DNA from: Bosea sp. BIWAKO-01
GTDB lineage: Bacteria > Pseudomonadota > Alphaproteobacteria > Rhizobiales > Beijerinckiaceae
NCBI RefSeq assembly: GCF_001748145.1
Contig: NZ_BCQA01000001.1
Location: 6,474,501-6,538,500, forward strand
DNA length: 64,000 nt
Direction of reading: 5' to 3'
Shown piece after piece: positions 1-9,201 of the stretch. The position numbers and the translations under genes are program-made. Under the pieces are notes generated by a model, which was given only the letters and a program-made list of their open reading frames with translations, did no database searches and was not told the origin of the DNA. Within the stretch, counting starts at the first letter, position 1; every line of letters begins with the position of its first letter.

Positions 1-1572
1 CAGGCGCCGTCTGACTTCGTCCTTGACATTGCAGGGGCCGAATTCTCCGCGTTCGGCCAGAAAGCGAATGAAATCCTCGAATGAGACGTGGGCTCCGACA
101 TGCTCGTCCGGCAGCTCCAGAAGCTCCTGGAAGCGGTGGTTCCACGCCACCATCCGCCGATCGCGATCGAACATCACGACGCCGTGCCCCATGTTGTCGA
201 ATGTGACGCGCAGCAAGGAGCCGCGTTGTTCCAGCTCCCGGGTCCGCTCATCGACCACTTGCTCGAGCCGCGTCGCCGCCTGTTTTCGCTCCTCCAGCAA
301 ATGCTCAAGCTCGATGGCATTGCGCCGAAAGACCTCGACCGCCCGCCCCATCGCGGCGATCTCGTCAGTGCCTTGCGCGGCAACCTGGACATCGAGCCTG
401 CCGCCGGCGATGGCCAACATGCCGTCGCTCAAGGCAGTCAGGCGGCGGACGATGTTGCGGCCAACGTAGAGCCATACGATCAGAATGGAGGTCAGCAGGC
501 TCAGGGCCACGGCGGCAACCAGAACGCGGGTGCTCAGGCGCTGGACCGACAGTGCATCATGGGTCGCATCGCCGATATCCTGCTTGGCTGCAGTCGCGAG
601 TTGATCGACCGCAGCGGTGAGCTGCAGCGCCAGGCCGGCATTCTCCGCGAGCCGCCCCTGGCCGTCCCCGATGAGGGCAAGTTCCTGCTTGCGCGCCTCC
701 ACCATGGCATTCGGGCCTGCAATGTACTCCCGCAACTTGGCGACCTGCTCCAGGAACAGAGGCCGCAGCTTCGGATCCATTCCGTTCGCCGTGACGTCGA
801 GATCGCGCAACGTCCGGCCGAGTTGGAAAGCCAGAACGGAAAGGCGTCGATCCTGGTCCGTGGTCGAGGCTTCGGCGAGCATGTCCACTGCTTCGGAAAA
901 CTGCTGTTGCGCCGTTTGCGCCGGCCGCCGCAATTCGATCAGCGATGCCAGCCGCTGCGTCGCGTCAGCACTGGGCTCCGCCTTTCGCAGGCCCTCGACG
1001 AGTTGGGATACCTGGCGGTCCACAACCGTCAGCCAGTTCGAGAGCAGGCGTCCGGTCTCTTCATTCGTCTGGAAAACGCCGCGCACCAATGTCTTGAGAC
1101 GTTCATTGGCGTCGAGCCGGCGCGCGACCACGCCCTCGAGCCCAGCGAGATTGACCGTCAGCGATGAGATGATCGGCTCGATCCTGAGGAGCGGCAATGC
1201 CTCCATTCGATCGTTCTTCAGTTCGACCAGCTTGCTGTTGAGACGACCGACCTCGTCCTCGAGCTCGACTTTGATCGCGTCCCGGCGCTTCCGGTCCGGG
1301 GCGGCCAGCAGGGAGGGTGCGGCTGCAATGATGCGTTCGGCAGAGCGTGAGAGCTCCAGTGACGTCAAAGTCGGTGAAACGCGCCTGTCGACAATGTCGA
1401 GCCGCTCGCCAACCTCACGGAAGGCGTAGATTCCCGCGGCCGCCGCCAGCACGGCAAAGGCGCTTATCCCGAAGAACGCGAGCAGCAGCCGCGCGCGTAC
1501 GCCGAGGCTCCGTGCCAGATACTGTCGAACGTCCGACCTATCGGTTGATAATGCTGTCACGGACGACTGCAC
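1..1572 (-). CDS. Membrane sensor protein with HAMP and PAS domains (partial, C-terminus beyond left edge)
   Basis: The frame is open from 1572 to the left edge (524 codons). The N-terminus has a short basic stretch and a membrane helix (LLLAFFGISAFAVLAAAAG), then an Ala/Leu/Arg-rich helical periplasmic region of about 300 residues like TorS-type sensors. A second membrane helix lies near 530-480, followed by a HAMP domain, a coiled coil and a PAS domain (NMGHGVVMFDRDRRMVAWN at about 193-135). The catalytic domain (histidine kinase, GGDEF or cyclase) is off the window, so the output is unknown. No ATG precedes the first helix. GTG at 1572 follows GAGGG at good spacing, and GTG at 1560 is the alternative. 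It is divergent from a periplasmic TRAP-type binding protein that could be its ligand partner; this is inference from position. Confidence 0.85.
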   Translation of the reverse strand, partial: MQSSVTALSTDRSDVRQYLARSLGVRARLLLAFFGISAFAVLAAAAGIYAFREVGERLDIVDRRVSPTLTSLELSRSAERIIAAAPSLLAAPDRKRRDAIKVELEDEVGRLNSKLVELKNDRMEALPLLRIEPIISSLTVNLAGLEGVVARRLDANERLKTLVRGVFQTNEETGRLLSNWLTVVDRQVSQLVEGLRKAEPSADATQRLASLIELRRPAQTAQQQFSEAVDMLAEASTTDQDRRLSVLAFQLGRTLRDLDVTANGMDPKLRPLFLEQVAKLREYIAGPNAMVEARKQELALIGDGQGRLAENAGLALQLTAAVDQLATAAKQDIGDATHDALSVQRLSTRVLVAAVALSLLTSILIVWLYVGRNIVRRLTALSDGMLAIAGGRLDVQVAAQGTDEIAAMGRAVEVFRRNAIELEHLLEERKQAATRLEQVVDERTRELEQRGSLLRVTFDNMGHGVVMFDRDRRMVAWNHRFQELLELPDEHVGAHVSFEDFIRFLAERGEFGPCNVKDEVRRRL

Positions 1573-1710
1573 CCAACCCTCGACAAGATTGCGGATCAGC
1601 CTAGCATGGTCTAAGCATATAGTTGCGAGAAACAATCGAAGATCGACCGAAAACTGCCGACCGCACAGTTGGGCGGGTGCGGGGACCTATGTCCTTGGAG
1701 GTCATTCCTC

Positions 1711-2790
1711 ATGAGACGGCGGGATCTTCTGGCGGGGGCCGGATCGATTGCTGCGGGCGCGATGTCGGGCTTCCCGGCCCCTGCGCTCGCGCAGGGCGTC
1801 AGACAGCTGAAGATGGTGACCGACTGGCCTGAGGGCTCTCCCGGGCTTCAAAGTAGCGCAATCCGCCTGGCGAAGACGATCAGCGAGGTGAGTAACGGCC
1901 GCATCGCAATCGAGGTGTTTCCTGCCGGTGCGCTGGTTCGGCCATTCGAGACCTTTGACGCGGTGGCCGCCGGCATTGCCGAGATGTTTCACTCGGCGGA
2001 TTATTATTTCGAAGCAAAGTCGCCGGCATTCAACTTCTTTGCAGCCGTCCCCTTCGGCTACACCGCGGACGAACTCTTCGCCTGGGTGCACTATGGCGGT
2101 GGGCAGGAGTTGTGGGACGAACTGAGCGGTCATTTTGGTTTGAAGCAGTTCCTCTGCTGCAATACCGGCACCCAGACCGGCGGCTGGTTTGTCGACGAGA
2201 TCACCTCGCCGGACGGTTTCAGGGGGTTGCGTTACCGGATACCGGGGCTTGGCGCGGCGGTGCTCCGGCGCATGGACGCAATCGTGGTGAATGTGCCAGG
2301 CGGCGAGATTGCCCGGTCGATCCGGTCCGGCGCCCTCGACGCCGCCGAATGGGTCGGCCCCTGGCTCGACATGGCGCTCGGCCTGCACAAGGCTGCTCGC
2401 TACTTCTACTATCCGGGGTTCCACGAGCCAGGCACTGGCCTGACCCTCGGAATCAATCGGCGCGTCTGGGAAAGCTTCAATCAGAGCGACCAACGGCTGA
2501 TCGAGGCTTGCGCGGCAGGCGAGTACTCGCGCTCCCTGGCAGAATTCAACGCAAATAACGCCCTGTGGCTGCGAAAACTGCGAGAGGAAGGCACTGTCAA
2601 GATTCAGAAATTCGACGATTCCCTACTGAGAGCTTTCATCAAGACAAGTCAGGAGGTTGTCGCGGAGGCCGGAAGTGGCGACGACCTCTCCCGCAAGATC
2701 TACGCAAGCTACCAAGAATTCCGCAGCTCGATCATGGAATGGAGCGATATTGCGGAGCGCGCCTTCCTGAACAGTCGCAGGCTTAATTGA
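1711..2790 (+). CDS. TRAP-type transporter periplasmic binding protein (DctP family)
   Basis: 359 residues with a twin-arginine-like signal (MRRRDLLAGAG...PALAQ). The mature part looks like DctP-type solute-binding proteins: a TDWPEG start, FPAGALVRPFETFDAV, and the Arg of the carboxylate-binding region in the RGLRYRIPG segment. Family members bind organic acids and hand them to DctQM permeases. ATG at 1711 is chosen because the Tat motif follows at once and TTGGAGG lies 8 bases upstream; a longer frame reaches back to 1669. No DctQ or DctM gene is near, and the divergent neighbour is a membrane sensor, so it may work as a sensing accessory instead of a transport component. That role is inference. 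Confidence 0.85.
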   Translation: MRRRDLLAGAGSIAAGAMSGFPAPALAQGVRQLKMVTDWPEGSPGLQSSAIRLAKTISEVSNGRIAIEVFPAGALVRPFETFDAVAAGIAEMFHSADYYFEAKSPAFNFFAAVPFGYTADELFAWVHYGGGQELWDELSGHFGLKQFLCCNTGTQTGGWFVDEITSPDGFRGLRYRIPGLGAAVLRRMDAIVVNVPGGEIARSIRSGALDAAEWVGPWLDMALGLHKAARYFYYPGFHEPGTGLTLGINRRVWESFNQSDQRLIEACAAGEYSRSLAEFNANNALWLRKLREEGTVKIQKFDDSLLRAFIKTSQEVVAEAGSGDDLSRKIYASYQEFRSSIMEWSDIAERAFLNSRRLN

Positions 2791-2818
2791 CCGCTGCCGC
2801 GCCGGCGCGGTCGTCAAC

Positions 2819-2863
2819 GCATCGGCCCGAAGCGGGGATCGCGGTTTTCGCGAAAGCCGATGC
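2819..2863. repeat. Palindromic repeat, copy C (single hairpin)
   Basis: Arms GCATCGGC and GCCGATGC enclose an inner CCGAAG...CGGTTTTCGCG core. The layout matches the first hairpin of the copies at 14153 and 26439. It sits between two convergent 3' ends (binding protein and GlxA-type regulator), beside a self-complementary GC tract at 2798-2811, so it may also act as a bidirectional terminator. Confidence 0.55.
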
Positions 2864-2880
2864 CAGCACGAGAGGCCCGA

Positions 2881-3948
2881 TCATCGGTCCGGATAGGGGA
2901 TCGGCGCGCCGATCGACCCCTTCTGCCGAAGCGTGCGCGGCGATTCCCCGAAGCTCGCCTTGAAGTCGCGCGAGAGATGGGCGCTGTCGGCAAAGCCTGC
3001 GCCCATGGCGATGTCGGTGAGCGAGCGCTTGCTGTTCAGGATCAGCCAGCGCGCATAGTCGAGCCGCAGCTTGCGCTGGAAGGCCGCGGGACTCTGGCCC
3101 AGCGAAGCGCCGAACAGGCGTTCGAGTTGCCGCGGGCTGACGCCGACATAGCGTGCAACCGCGGCGATCGGCGGGGGATTGTCGAGGCGCTGTTCGATGA
3201 ACTGCGCGGCCTGCTGAACCCGGATGTCGAGATCCGAGCGGATCTCCGCGTAGAAATGCGGCTGCGGCATCTCGGCCGGCCGCATGTCCTGCAGCATCAT
3301 GTGGCGCATCGCCTGCTGGGCCTTGTCGCGGCCGCAATGGCGCGCGACGAGATAGAGGCCGAGATCGATCGCGGCCGTCGAGCCGGCGCAGGTGATCAGG
3401 TCGCCCTCGTCGATGAAGAGCCGCTCCACCCCCGCCGAAACCCTGGGAAAGCGCTGCTTGAAGGCATCCAGCACGTTCCAATGCACGCAGACCCGGCGCG
3501 GACCGACCAGTCCTGCCCTGGCGATTGCAAAGGTGCCGGTGCAGATGCCCAGAAGGCGCGCGCCCGACGCCGCCGCCTGCCTGAGATAGTCGAGCAGGCT
3601 CTCGGGCAAGGCGTCGTTGAGATAGTCGTTGCCACCGCAGACCGCGACATAGTCGAAGCCGGCCGGATCGAGCAGGGCCGCATTCGGCGTAACCGAGACA
3701 CCGCAGCTCGAGCGCCGCGGCTCTCCGTCGAGGCTCATCACGGTCCAGCTCGCATGCAGCTGGCGACTGCGGCCGCCATGGTCCGCCGCCAGCCGCAGCA
3801 CATCGATCAGGCCGGAAAAGGCGGCGAGCGTGAACTGGTCGAGCAGGACGAAGCCGATCCGCAGCCGCGAAACGGGAATGGGCGCGGATTGCGGCCGCTC
3901 GCTGGCCAATGGCGGAAACTGCGCTGTGTTCATGTCGTGATTATTCAA
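2881..3948 (-). CDS. GlxA-family transcriptional regulator (DJ-1/PfpI domain plus AraC HTH)
   Basis: 355 residues. Residues about 28-200 form a DJ-1/PfpI-like domain with the nucleophile-elbow Cys in LGICTGTF. Residues about 245-340 form an AraC-type double helix-turn-helix (IAAVARYVGVSPRQLERLF and DIAMGAGFADSAHLSRDF). Relatives such as GlxA, CdhR and GbdR control catabolism of quaternary amines and amino-acid derivatives. It is divergent from the ABC importer operon starting at 4039 with about 90 bases between, so it most likely controls that operon. ATG at 3933 is an alternative start. Confidence 0.93.
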   Translation of the reverse strand: MNNHDMNTAQFPPLASERPQSAPIPVSRLRIGFVLLDQFTLAAFSGLIDVLRLAADHGGRSRQLHASWTVMSLDGEPRRSSCGVSVTPNAALLDPAGFDYVAVCGGNDYLNDALPESLLDYLRQAAASGARLLGICTGTFAIARAGLVGPRRVCVHWNVLDAFKQRFPRVSAGVERLFIDEGDLITCAGSTAAIDLGLYLVARHCGRDKAQQAMRHMMLQDMRPAEMPQPHFYAEIRSDLDIRVQQAAQFIEQRLDNPPPIAAVARYVGVSPRQLERLFGASLGQSPAAFQRKLRLDYARWLILNSKRSLTDIAMGAGFADSAHLSRDFKASFGESPRTLRQKGSIGAPIPYPDR

Positions 3949-4038
3949 ATTTCCGGCCGGCGAATTCTAGTGCCTTTCCGTCGCCGCGCCCACCATGATC
4001 GTAGAAGCGCGAAGACGCTCAGGCAGAGGAGAACGACG

Positions 4039-5082
4039 ATGCACAGACCCGTCCGGCTGGCGACCGCCATGCTCGCTACCACCCTGCTGACCGCGCCGGC
4101 GCTGGCCCAGCAACCCGCTTCGATCACGGTCGCCTGGTATGGCGGCAACTGGGGCGACGCCTTCCGCGCCTGCGTCGCCGAACCCTTCACCAAGGCGACC
4201 GGCATCGCCGTGAAGGCGGAGATCGGCACATCGACCGTCACCTTGTCGAAGCTGCAGCAACAGAAGGCGGCTCCCACCATCGACGTCGCCTGGATGGATG
4301 GCGGCATCAGCGAGCTGGCGCTCGCCGCAGGTGTAACCGACACCCTCGACGCGGCGGCGATCCCCAATCTCGCCAACACGCTGCCCGAGGCGGTCTACAA
4401 GAGCGGTTCGACCACCTATGCGGTCGGCACCGGCTATTACTCGCTCGGGCTCACCTACAACACCCAGAAGGTCAAGACCGCACCGACCTCGTGGAACGAC
4501 CTCTGGAAGCCGGAATTCGAGGACGCGGTCACCATCCCCTCCCCGGCGAATTCGGCGGGCGTGCCCTTCGTCATGTTCCTCTCGAAGATCTGGGGCGGCA
4601 AGGCCGGCGACCTCGCCCCGACCTTCAAGAAGATCAAGGAGCTGAAGGCCGCCCTGTTCTTCGATTCCTCGGGTGCTGCGACCAATGCCTACCAGAGCGG
4701 CGAGGCGATCATCGGCGCGCATTTCAACGTCGGCGCCTGGGACCTTGCCGACAAGGGCCTGCCGATCGGCTTCGTCGTGCCCAAGGAAGGCGCCTGGGCG
4801 ACCGATGCCCGCCTCCATCTGGTGAAGGGTACGCCGAAGAAGGACGCGGCTGCGAAATTCATCAACCAGGCGCTGACGCCGGAAGCCTCCGGCTGCCTCG
4901 CCGAGAAGCTCTATCTCGGCCCGTCCGTGAAGAACGTCGCCGTCAAGCCCGAGACCGCGCGCAAGTTGCCCTGGGGCGAGACCGGCTCGGTGAAGACCCT
5001 GCAGCTCTTCGACTGGAGCGAGATCAACGCGCTGCGCTCAGGTGTCGTCGATGCCTGGAACCGCGAGATCGCGCGCAAGTGA
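4039..5082 (+). CDS. Polyamine-type ABC transporter substrate-binding protein
   Basis: 347 residues with a Sec signal peptide (LATAMLATTLLTAPALAQ) and a PotD/PotF-like fold. Typical features are AWYGGNWGDAFRACV near the N-terminus and TSWNDLWKPEFEDAVTIPSP, the usual hinge stretch of this family. The ATG follows GGCAGAGGAGAACGACG, a strong ribosome site. It is the first gene of a five-gene operon with an ATPase, two permeases and a proline-racemase-family enzyme. That company suggests the substrate is a proline or betaine derivative instead of a plain polyamine, which is inference. Confidence 0.92.
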   Translation: MHRPVRLATAMLATTLLTAPALAQQPASITVAWYGGNWGDAFRACVAEPFTKATGIAVKAEIGTSTVTLSKLQQQKAAPTIDVAWMDGGISELALAAGVTDTLDAAAIPNLANTLPEAVYKSGSTTYAVGTGYYSLGLTYNTQKVKTAPTSWNDLWKPEFEDAVTIPSPANSAGVPFVMFLSKIWGGKAGDLAPTFKKIKELKAALFFDSSGAATNAYQSGEAIIGAHFNVGAWDLADKGLPIGFVVPKEGAWATDARLHLVKGTPKKDAAAKFINQALTPEASGCLAEKLYLGPSVKNVAVKPETARKLPWGETGSVKTLQLFDWSEINALRSGVVDAWNREIARK

Positions 5083-5128
5083 GCGTCCGCCAAGCGAACG
5101 ACCGGGCACGAGCACCACGGGCCGCAGA

Positions 5129-6187
5129 ATGAGCACCCCCATCCTTGCCATCGACGGCCTGTCCAAGCATTTCGGCGGGCACGCGGCCCTGACGGAGATC
5201 GACCTCTCCGTCGAACAGGGCGAGTTCATCGCCCTGCTCGGCCCGTCGGGTTGCGGCAAGACCACGCTGCTGCGCTGCATCGCCGGCTTCCTGACGCCGG
5301 AGGCCGGCACGGTCAGGCTCGCCGGCGAGGATGTGACGCGGCTGCCGCCCTATCGCCGCCCGCTGAACACGGTGTTCCAGAACTACGCGCTCTTCCCGCA
5401 TATGAGCGTCCTGGAGAATGTCGCCTATGGGCCGCGCCGCCAGGGCACGGGCAAGGACGAGGCAACCCGGCGCAGCACCGAGGCGCTCGAGCTCGTCGGC
5501 CTCGCCGGCTTCGGCGAGCGCCTGCCGGCCCAGCTCTCCGGCGGCCAGCAGCAGCGCGTGGCGCTGGCGCGCGCCATCGTCAACCGGCCTCAGCTGCTGC
5601 TGCTCGACGAGCCGCTGAGCGCGCTCGACCTGAAGCTGCGCAAGAAAGTCCAGGGCGAGCTCAAGCAGATCCAGCACCGGCTCGGCATCGCCTTCCTGTT
5701 CGTGACCCATGATCAGGACGAGGCAATGAGCATGGCCGACCGGATCGTGCTGATGAACCGCGGCCGCATCGAGCAGATCGGCCGCGGCCAGGATATCTAT
5801 GCCCGGCCGGCGAGCCGCTTCGCCGCCGACTTCATCGGCGATGCCAACCTGCTCGAGGTCGAGCGGCGCGGCGACGGCAGCCTGTCCCTGCTGGACGGCG
5901 CGATCATCCGTCCCGCCGCGGACGCCCTGCCAGGCGTGCTGACAGGCGTGCTGCGGCCCGAGGATATCCTCATTGCGCCGGAGCCCGCCGCCGATCGGCT
6001 CTCCCTGCCATCCGTACTCTCCGAGATCACCCATGTCGGCAGCCATGCCCTCGTCACGGTCTTGGCCGGCGGCACCGTCCTGACGGCCAGGCTTGCGCCA
6101 TCGGCGCTGTCGGGCCTCGCGCCGGGCCAGCCGGTCTTCGCCACGATCCGCCCCGGCGATCTCCGCCTCGTGCCGGGGGACGCGTGA
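5129..6187 (+). CDS. Polyamine-type ABC transporter ATP-binding protein
   Basis: 352 residues of PotA type. Walker A is GPSGCGKTT, the signature LSGGQQQR, Walker [13 protein letters not shown] and the switch His TH(D). A TOBE domain covers about residues 270-352. ATG at 5129 starts the conserved strand ([13 protein letters not shown]); the same frame runs back to 5042 but only inside the preceding gene. The stop overlaps the next start by one base (TGATG), indicating translational coupling with the permease. Confidence 0.94.
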   Translation: MSTPILAIDGLSKHFGGHAALTEIDLSVEQGEFIALLGPSGCGKTTLLRCIAGFLTPEAGTVRLAGEDVTRLPPYRRPLNTVFQNYALFPHMSVLENVAYGPRRQGTGKDEATRRSTEALELVGLAGFGERLPAQLSGGQQQRVALARAIVNRPQLLLLDEPLSALDLKLRKKVQGELKQIQHRLGIAFLFVTHDQDEAMSMADRIVLMNRGRIEQIGRGQDIYARPASRFAADFIGDANLLEVERRGDGSLSLLDGAIIRPAADALPGVLTGVLRPEDILIAPEPAADRLSLPSVLSEITHVGSHALVTVLAGGTVLTARLAPSALSGLAPGQPVFATIRPGDLRLVPGDA

Positions 6188-7020
6188 TGAGTGGGAGGCT
6201 GCGCAATGTCGTGCTGCTCTGCGCCCTGCCGGCGGCGTTCTTCGTCGCCTTCTTCCTGGCGCCGATGGCGGTCGTCCTGATCGCAAGCCTGACCACGCCG
6301 GACGGTCACCTGACCTTCGCGCATTACCTGCGCATCCTCGCCGACAGCTATCACTGGGATGTGCTGTGGGTGACGTTCCGGATCGGCGCGCTGACCACGC
6401 TCGTCTCGGTCGTGATCGGCTATCCGCTCGCCTGGTATCTCGTGCGCGTGGTGCGCTGGCGGCCCTGGCGCCGGTTCTGCGTGATCCTGCTCATCGTGCC
6501 GCTGTTCACCAGCAACATCGTGCGCTCCTTCGGCTGGATGGTGCTGCTCGGCCGCAACGGCCTCATCAATGACGGCCTGATCGGGCTTGGCCTGATCGAG
6601 CGGCCGATGCGCTTCCTCGGCACCGAGCTCGGCATCCTGATCGGTCTCGTCTACATCCTGCTGCCCTTCATCGTGCTGGCGGTCGGCAACGCGCTCGCCA
6701 AGGTCGATCCGGCGCTCGAACACGCCGCCGCCGATCTCGGCGCGACGCCGGCCGGCACCTTCTGGACGATCACCTTCCCCCTCAGCCTGCCCGGGCTGAT
6801 GGCCGGCGCGGTCATGGTCTTCATGCTGGCGGTCAGCGCCTATGTCACGCCGGCGCTGCTCAGCGGCGGGCGGATCACCGTCTTCTCCATGCTGATCTTC
6901 CAGCAATACAGCTCGGTCTTCGACTTCAACTATGGCGGTGCGCTCAGCATCACCATGCTGGTGCTGACGCTGGTGCTCGTCACGCTCGCCGGGCGCCTCA
7001 GCGAGCCGAGGAGAGCCTGA
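6187..7020 (+). CDS. ABC transporter permease, PotB type
   Basis: 277 residues with six predicted membrane helices. The cytoplasmic EAA loop reads EHAAADLGATPAGTFWTITFP, where it contacts the ATPase. ATG at 6187 overlaps the ATPase stop; a GTG one codon earlier is also possible. It pairs with the following PotC-type permease to form the channel. Confidence 0.93.
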   Translation: MSGRLRNVVLLCALPAAFFVAFFLAPMAVVLIASLTTPDGHLTFAHYLRILADSYHWDVLWVTFRIGALTTLVSVVIGYPLAWYLVRVVRWRPWRRFCVILLIVPLFTSNIVRSFGWMVLLGRNGLINDGLIGLGLIERPMRFLGTELGILIGLVYILLPFIVLAVGNALAKVDPALEHAAADLGATPAGTFWTITFPLSLPGLMAGAVMVFMLAVSAYVTPALLSGGRITVFSMLIFQQYSSVFDFNYGGALSITMLVLTLVLVTLAGRLSEPRRA

Positions 7021-7021
7021 A

Positions 7022-7807
7022 ATGGTCACCCACCTCGTCAGGATCATCTCGCTTGCGGCGCTCGCCTATCTCGCCCTGCCGCTCGTCGTGCTGGTCGGCG
7101 CCTCGCTGACCACGACCAGCTTCCTCGCCTTCCCGCCGCAGGGACTGACGCTCGCCTGGTACGGCAAGATGCTGGGCGACCCGTCCTATGTCTCGGCCTT
7201 CATGACCAGCACGCTGCTCGCGGTCGCCGCGACCATCGTCGCGGTCGTGCTGGCGGTGCCCGCCGCGATCGCGATCGCCCGCTATCGCTTTCCCGGCCGC
7301 CGCCTGCTGTCGGAAATCCTGATGTCGCCGCTGATCCTGCCGCATGTCGTGCTCGGCGCGGCGCTGCTGCAATATGGCAGCGCGATCGGCCTGGTCCGCA
7401 GCTTCACGGCCCTGCTCGTCGGGCATGTCGTGATCATCATGCCCTTCGTCCTGCGCGCCGTGCTGCCGCAGCTCAGCGACGAGCAGCGCAGCCTGGAGGA
7501 GGCGTCGGCCGATCTCGGGGCCAGGCCGCTGACGACCTTCTTCCTGGTGACGCTGCCGCAGATCCGCAGCGGGCTCGTCAGCGGCGCGATCTTCGCCTTC
7601 ATCGCCTCCTTCATCAATGTCGAGCTCAGCATCTTCAACACCACGGCCGAGCTGACCACGATCCCGGTCAAGCTGTTCAACTACGTGCAGTACACGATCG
7701 ACCCGACGATCGCGGCGGTTTCCGGCCTGACGATCATCGTCGCCGCGATCGTGATCGTGCTGCTCGACCTCACCATCGGCCTCGACGTGCTCTCCGAGCG
7801 CCGCTGA
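7022..7807 (+). CDS. ABC transporter permease, PotC type
   Basis: 261 residues with six predicted membrane helices. The EAA loop reads EEASADLGARPLTTFFLVTLP. It starts one base after the PotB-type permease stop and is the second channel subunit. The enzyme gene follows after a 37-base gap. Confidence 0.93.
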   Translation: MVTHLVRIISLAALAYLALPLVVLVGASLTTTSFLAFPPQGLTLAWYGKMLGDPSYVSAFMTSTLLAVAATIVAVVLAVPAAIAIARYRFPGRRLLSEILMSPLILPHVVLGAALLQYGSAIGLVRSFTALLVGHVVIIMPFVLRAVLPQLSDEQRSLEEASADLGARPLTTFFLVTLPQIRSGLVSGAIFAFIASFINVELSIFNTTAELTTIPVKLFNYVQYTIDPTIAAVSGLTIIVAAIVIVLLDLTIGLDVLSERR

Positions 7808-7844
7808 TCCCGCCCACCCCCTTTTTGTCCCAAGGAGCCCGCAC

Positions 7845-8858
7845 ATGCGCCAGCAGAATGTCTTCGACGTCGTCTACACCCACACCGAGGGCGAGCCCCT
7901 CTGCATCATCCATAGCGGGATCCCCTACCCCGCCGGCTCGAACATCCTGGAGAAGCGCCGCTTCCTCGAGGAGAACTACGACTGGCTGCGCTGCGCGCTG
8001 ATGCGCGAGCCGCGCGGGCACAAGGACATGTTCGGCGTGTTCCTGACGCCGCCGTCGAGCCCGGACTACGATGCCGGCCTGATCTATATCGACGGCACGC
8101 AGTACTCCCATATGTGCGGTCACGGCACGATCGCGGTCGGTATGGCGATGGTCGCGCTCGGGCTCGTTCGGCGCGGCGCCAATGGCCGCACGACGATCCG
8201 CTTCGAGACCACCGCCGGCCTGGTGACGGCCGAGGTCGCCAATGACGGACCAGACGTGCTGTGGACGCGCTTCGAGAACGTGCCGGCCTATGTCGCGGCG
8301 CAGGACGTGCCCTTCGACCTGCCGGGCATCGGCCAGCTCAAGGCCGACATCGTCTGGGGCGGCAATTATTTCGGCATCATCGACCTGCGCGGCACCTCGC
8401 TGCGGATCTCGCCGGAGAACGGCTCGGAGCTCTCCCGGCTCGGCATCATCGCCCGCGAGCAGCTGCGCCAGAAGGTCGCCATCCAGCACCCGGCGTCGAG
8501 CCACATCAACAACTTCAACTTCGTGACCTTCTGGCACGAGCCGACGATCGAGGGCGCCTTCTACAAGAACGTCCACGTCTTCTCCGCCGGCCAGCTCGAC
8601 CGCTCGCCGGGCGGCACCGGCACCAGCGCGATGATGGCGATGTATGAGGCGCGCGGCCTGCTCGCGTTGCACCAGCCGATCCGCTCCGAAGGGCTGCTCG
8701 GTTCGGGAACCTTCGAAGGCTGCCTGATCGGCGAGGCGAACCTGAACGGCACGCGCGCCGTGCGCCCGACCGTGAAGGGCACCGCCGGGCTGCTCGGCAC
8801 CGCACGCTGGACGATCAACCGCGACGATCCGGTCGACGCTGGCTTCCTCGTCGCCTGA
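7845..8858 (+). CDS. Proline racemase/hydroxyproline epimerase-family protein with non-standard second catalytic site
   Basis: 337 residues, the normal length for the proline racemase superfamily. The first catalytic motif MCGHG is intact (Cys91). The second, normally DRSPCGTGT, reads DRSPGGTGT, so Gly256 replaces the second catalytic Cys. True racemases and 4-hydroxyproline epimerases use two Cys; trans-3-hydroxyproline dehydratases have Thr at the second place. With Gly, two-base racemisation is unlikely; dehydration or another one-base reaction is possible. The strong AAGGAG site and position as last gene of the ABC operon suggest it acts on the imported compound. Confidence 0.88.
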   Translation: MRQQNVFDVVYTHTEGEPLCIIHSGIPYPAGSNILEKRRFLEENYDWLRCALMREPRGHKDMFGVFLTPPSSPDYDAGLIYIDGTQYSHMCGHGTIAVGMAMVALGLVRRGANGRTTIRFETTAGLVTAEVANDGPDVLWTRFENVPAYVAAQDVPFDLPGIGQLKADIVWGGNYFGIIDLRGTSLRISPENGSELSRLGIIAREQLRQKVAIQHPASSHINNFNFVTFWHEPTIEGAFYKNVHVFSAGQLDRSPGGTGTSAMMAMYEARGLLALHQPIRSEGLLGSGTFEGCLIGEANLNGTRAVRPTVKGTAGLLGTARWTINRDDPVDAGFLVA

Positions 8859-8866
8859 CCGGCATC

Positions 8867-8900
8867 GCGCCGGGACAGCCAAGCCAGGCTGTCCCGGCGC
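8867..8900 (+). terminator. Perfect 14-bp hairpin after the ABC operon
   Basis: GCGCCGGGACAGCC and GGCTGTCCCGGCGC flank a 6-base loop, starting 9 bases after the racemase-family stop. There is no T-run, so it may stabilise the 3' end or need Rho. The rest of 8901-9201 holds no gene that I can support. Confidence 0.65.
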
Positions 8901-9201
8901 GATCGGCTTCATGGCGTCCCCAAGGCCCGGCCCGAATGCGCAAAATGCCGGGCGAATGAGCCGAGGCGCCGCCGGCCCGAGCGATGCCATGACCTGCACT
9001 TTTTTGTCGAAGCCAGCGCGACGTGAGGCTGCGAGACAGCGGGGACGGCAGCGGCCTTGGTGCATGGCAAGCCCCGTGCAACAAAGGCCAGAGCTTGCCA
9101 GCCGGGCCATGTACCGGCAATCTTAGCGCAGCTAAGACGCTCAGCGGGTGTATGCCCGAGTATCCTCTCGTCGGGCAGCAAGACATGGGAAGTCCAAAAT
9201 C

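Noticed and set aside
88..1167. Long plus-strand open frame opposite the sensor gene
   Set aside because: The minus frame codes a clear TM-HAMP-PAS protein; the plus frame has shadow composition (Gln/Arg-rich) and no domain text.
2860..4038. Plus-strand extension of the binding-protein frame by 393 codons
   Set aside because: It runs antisense through the GlxA-type regulator; the signal peptide and ribosome site fix the start at 4039.
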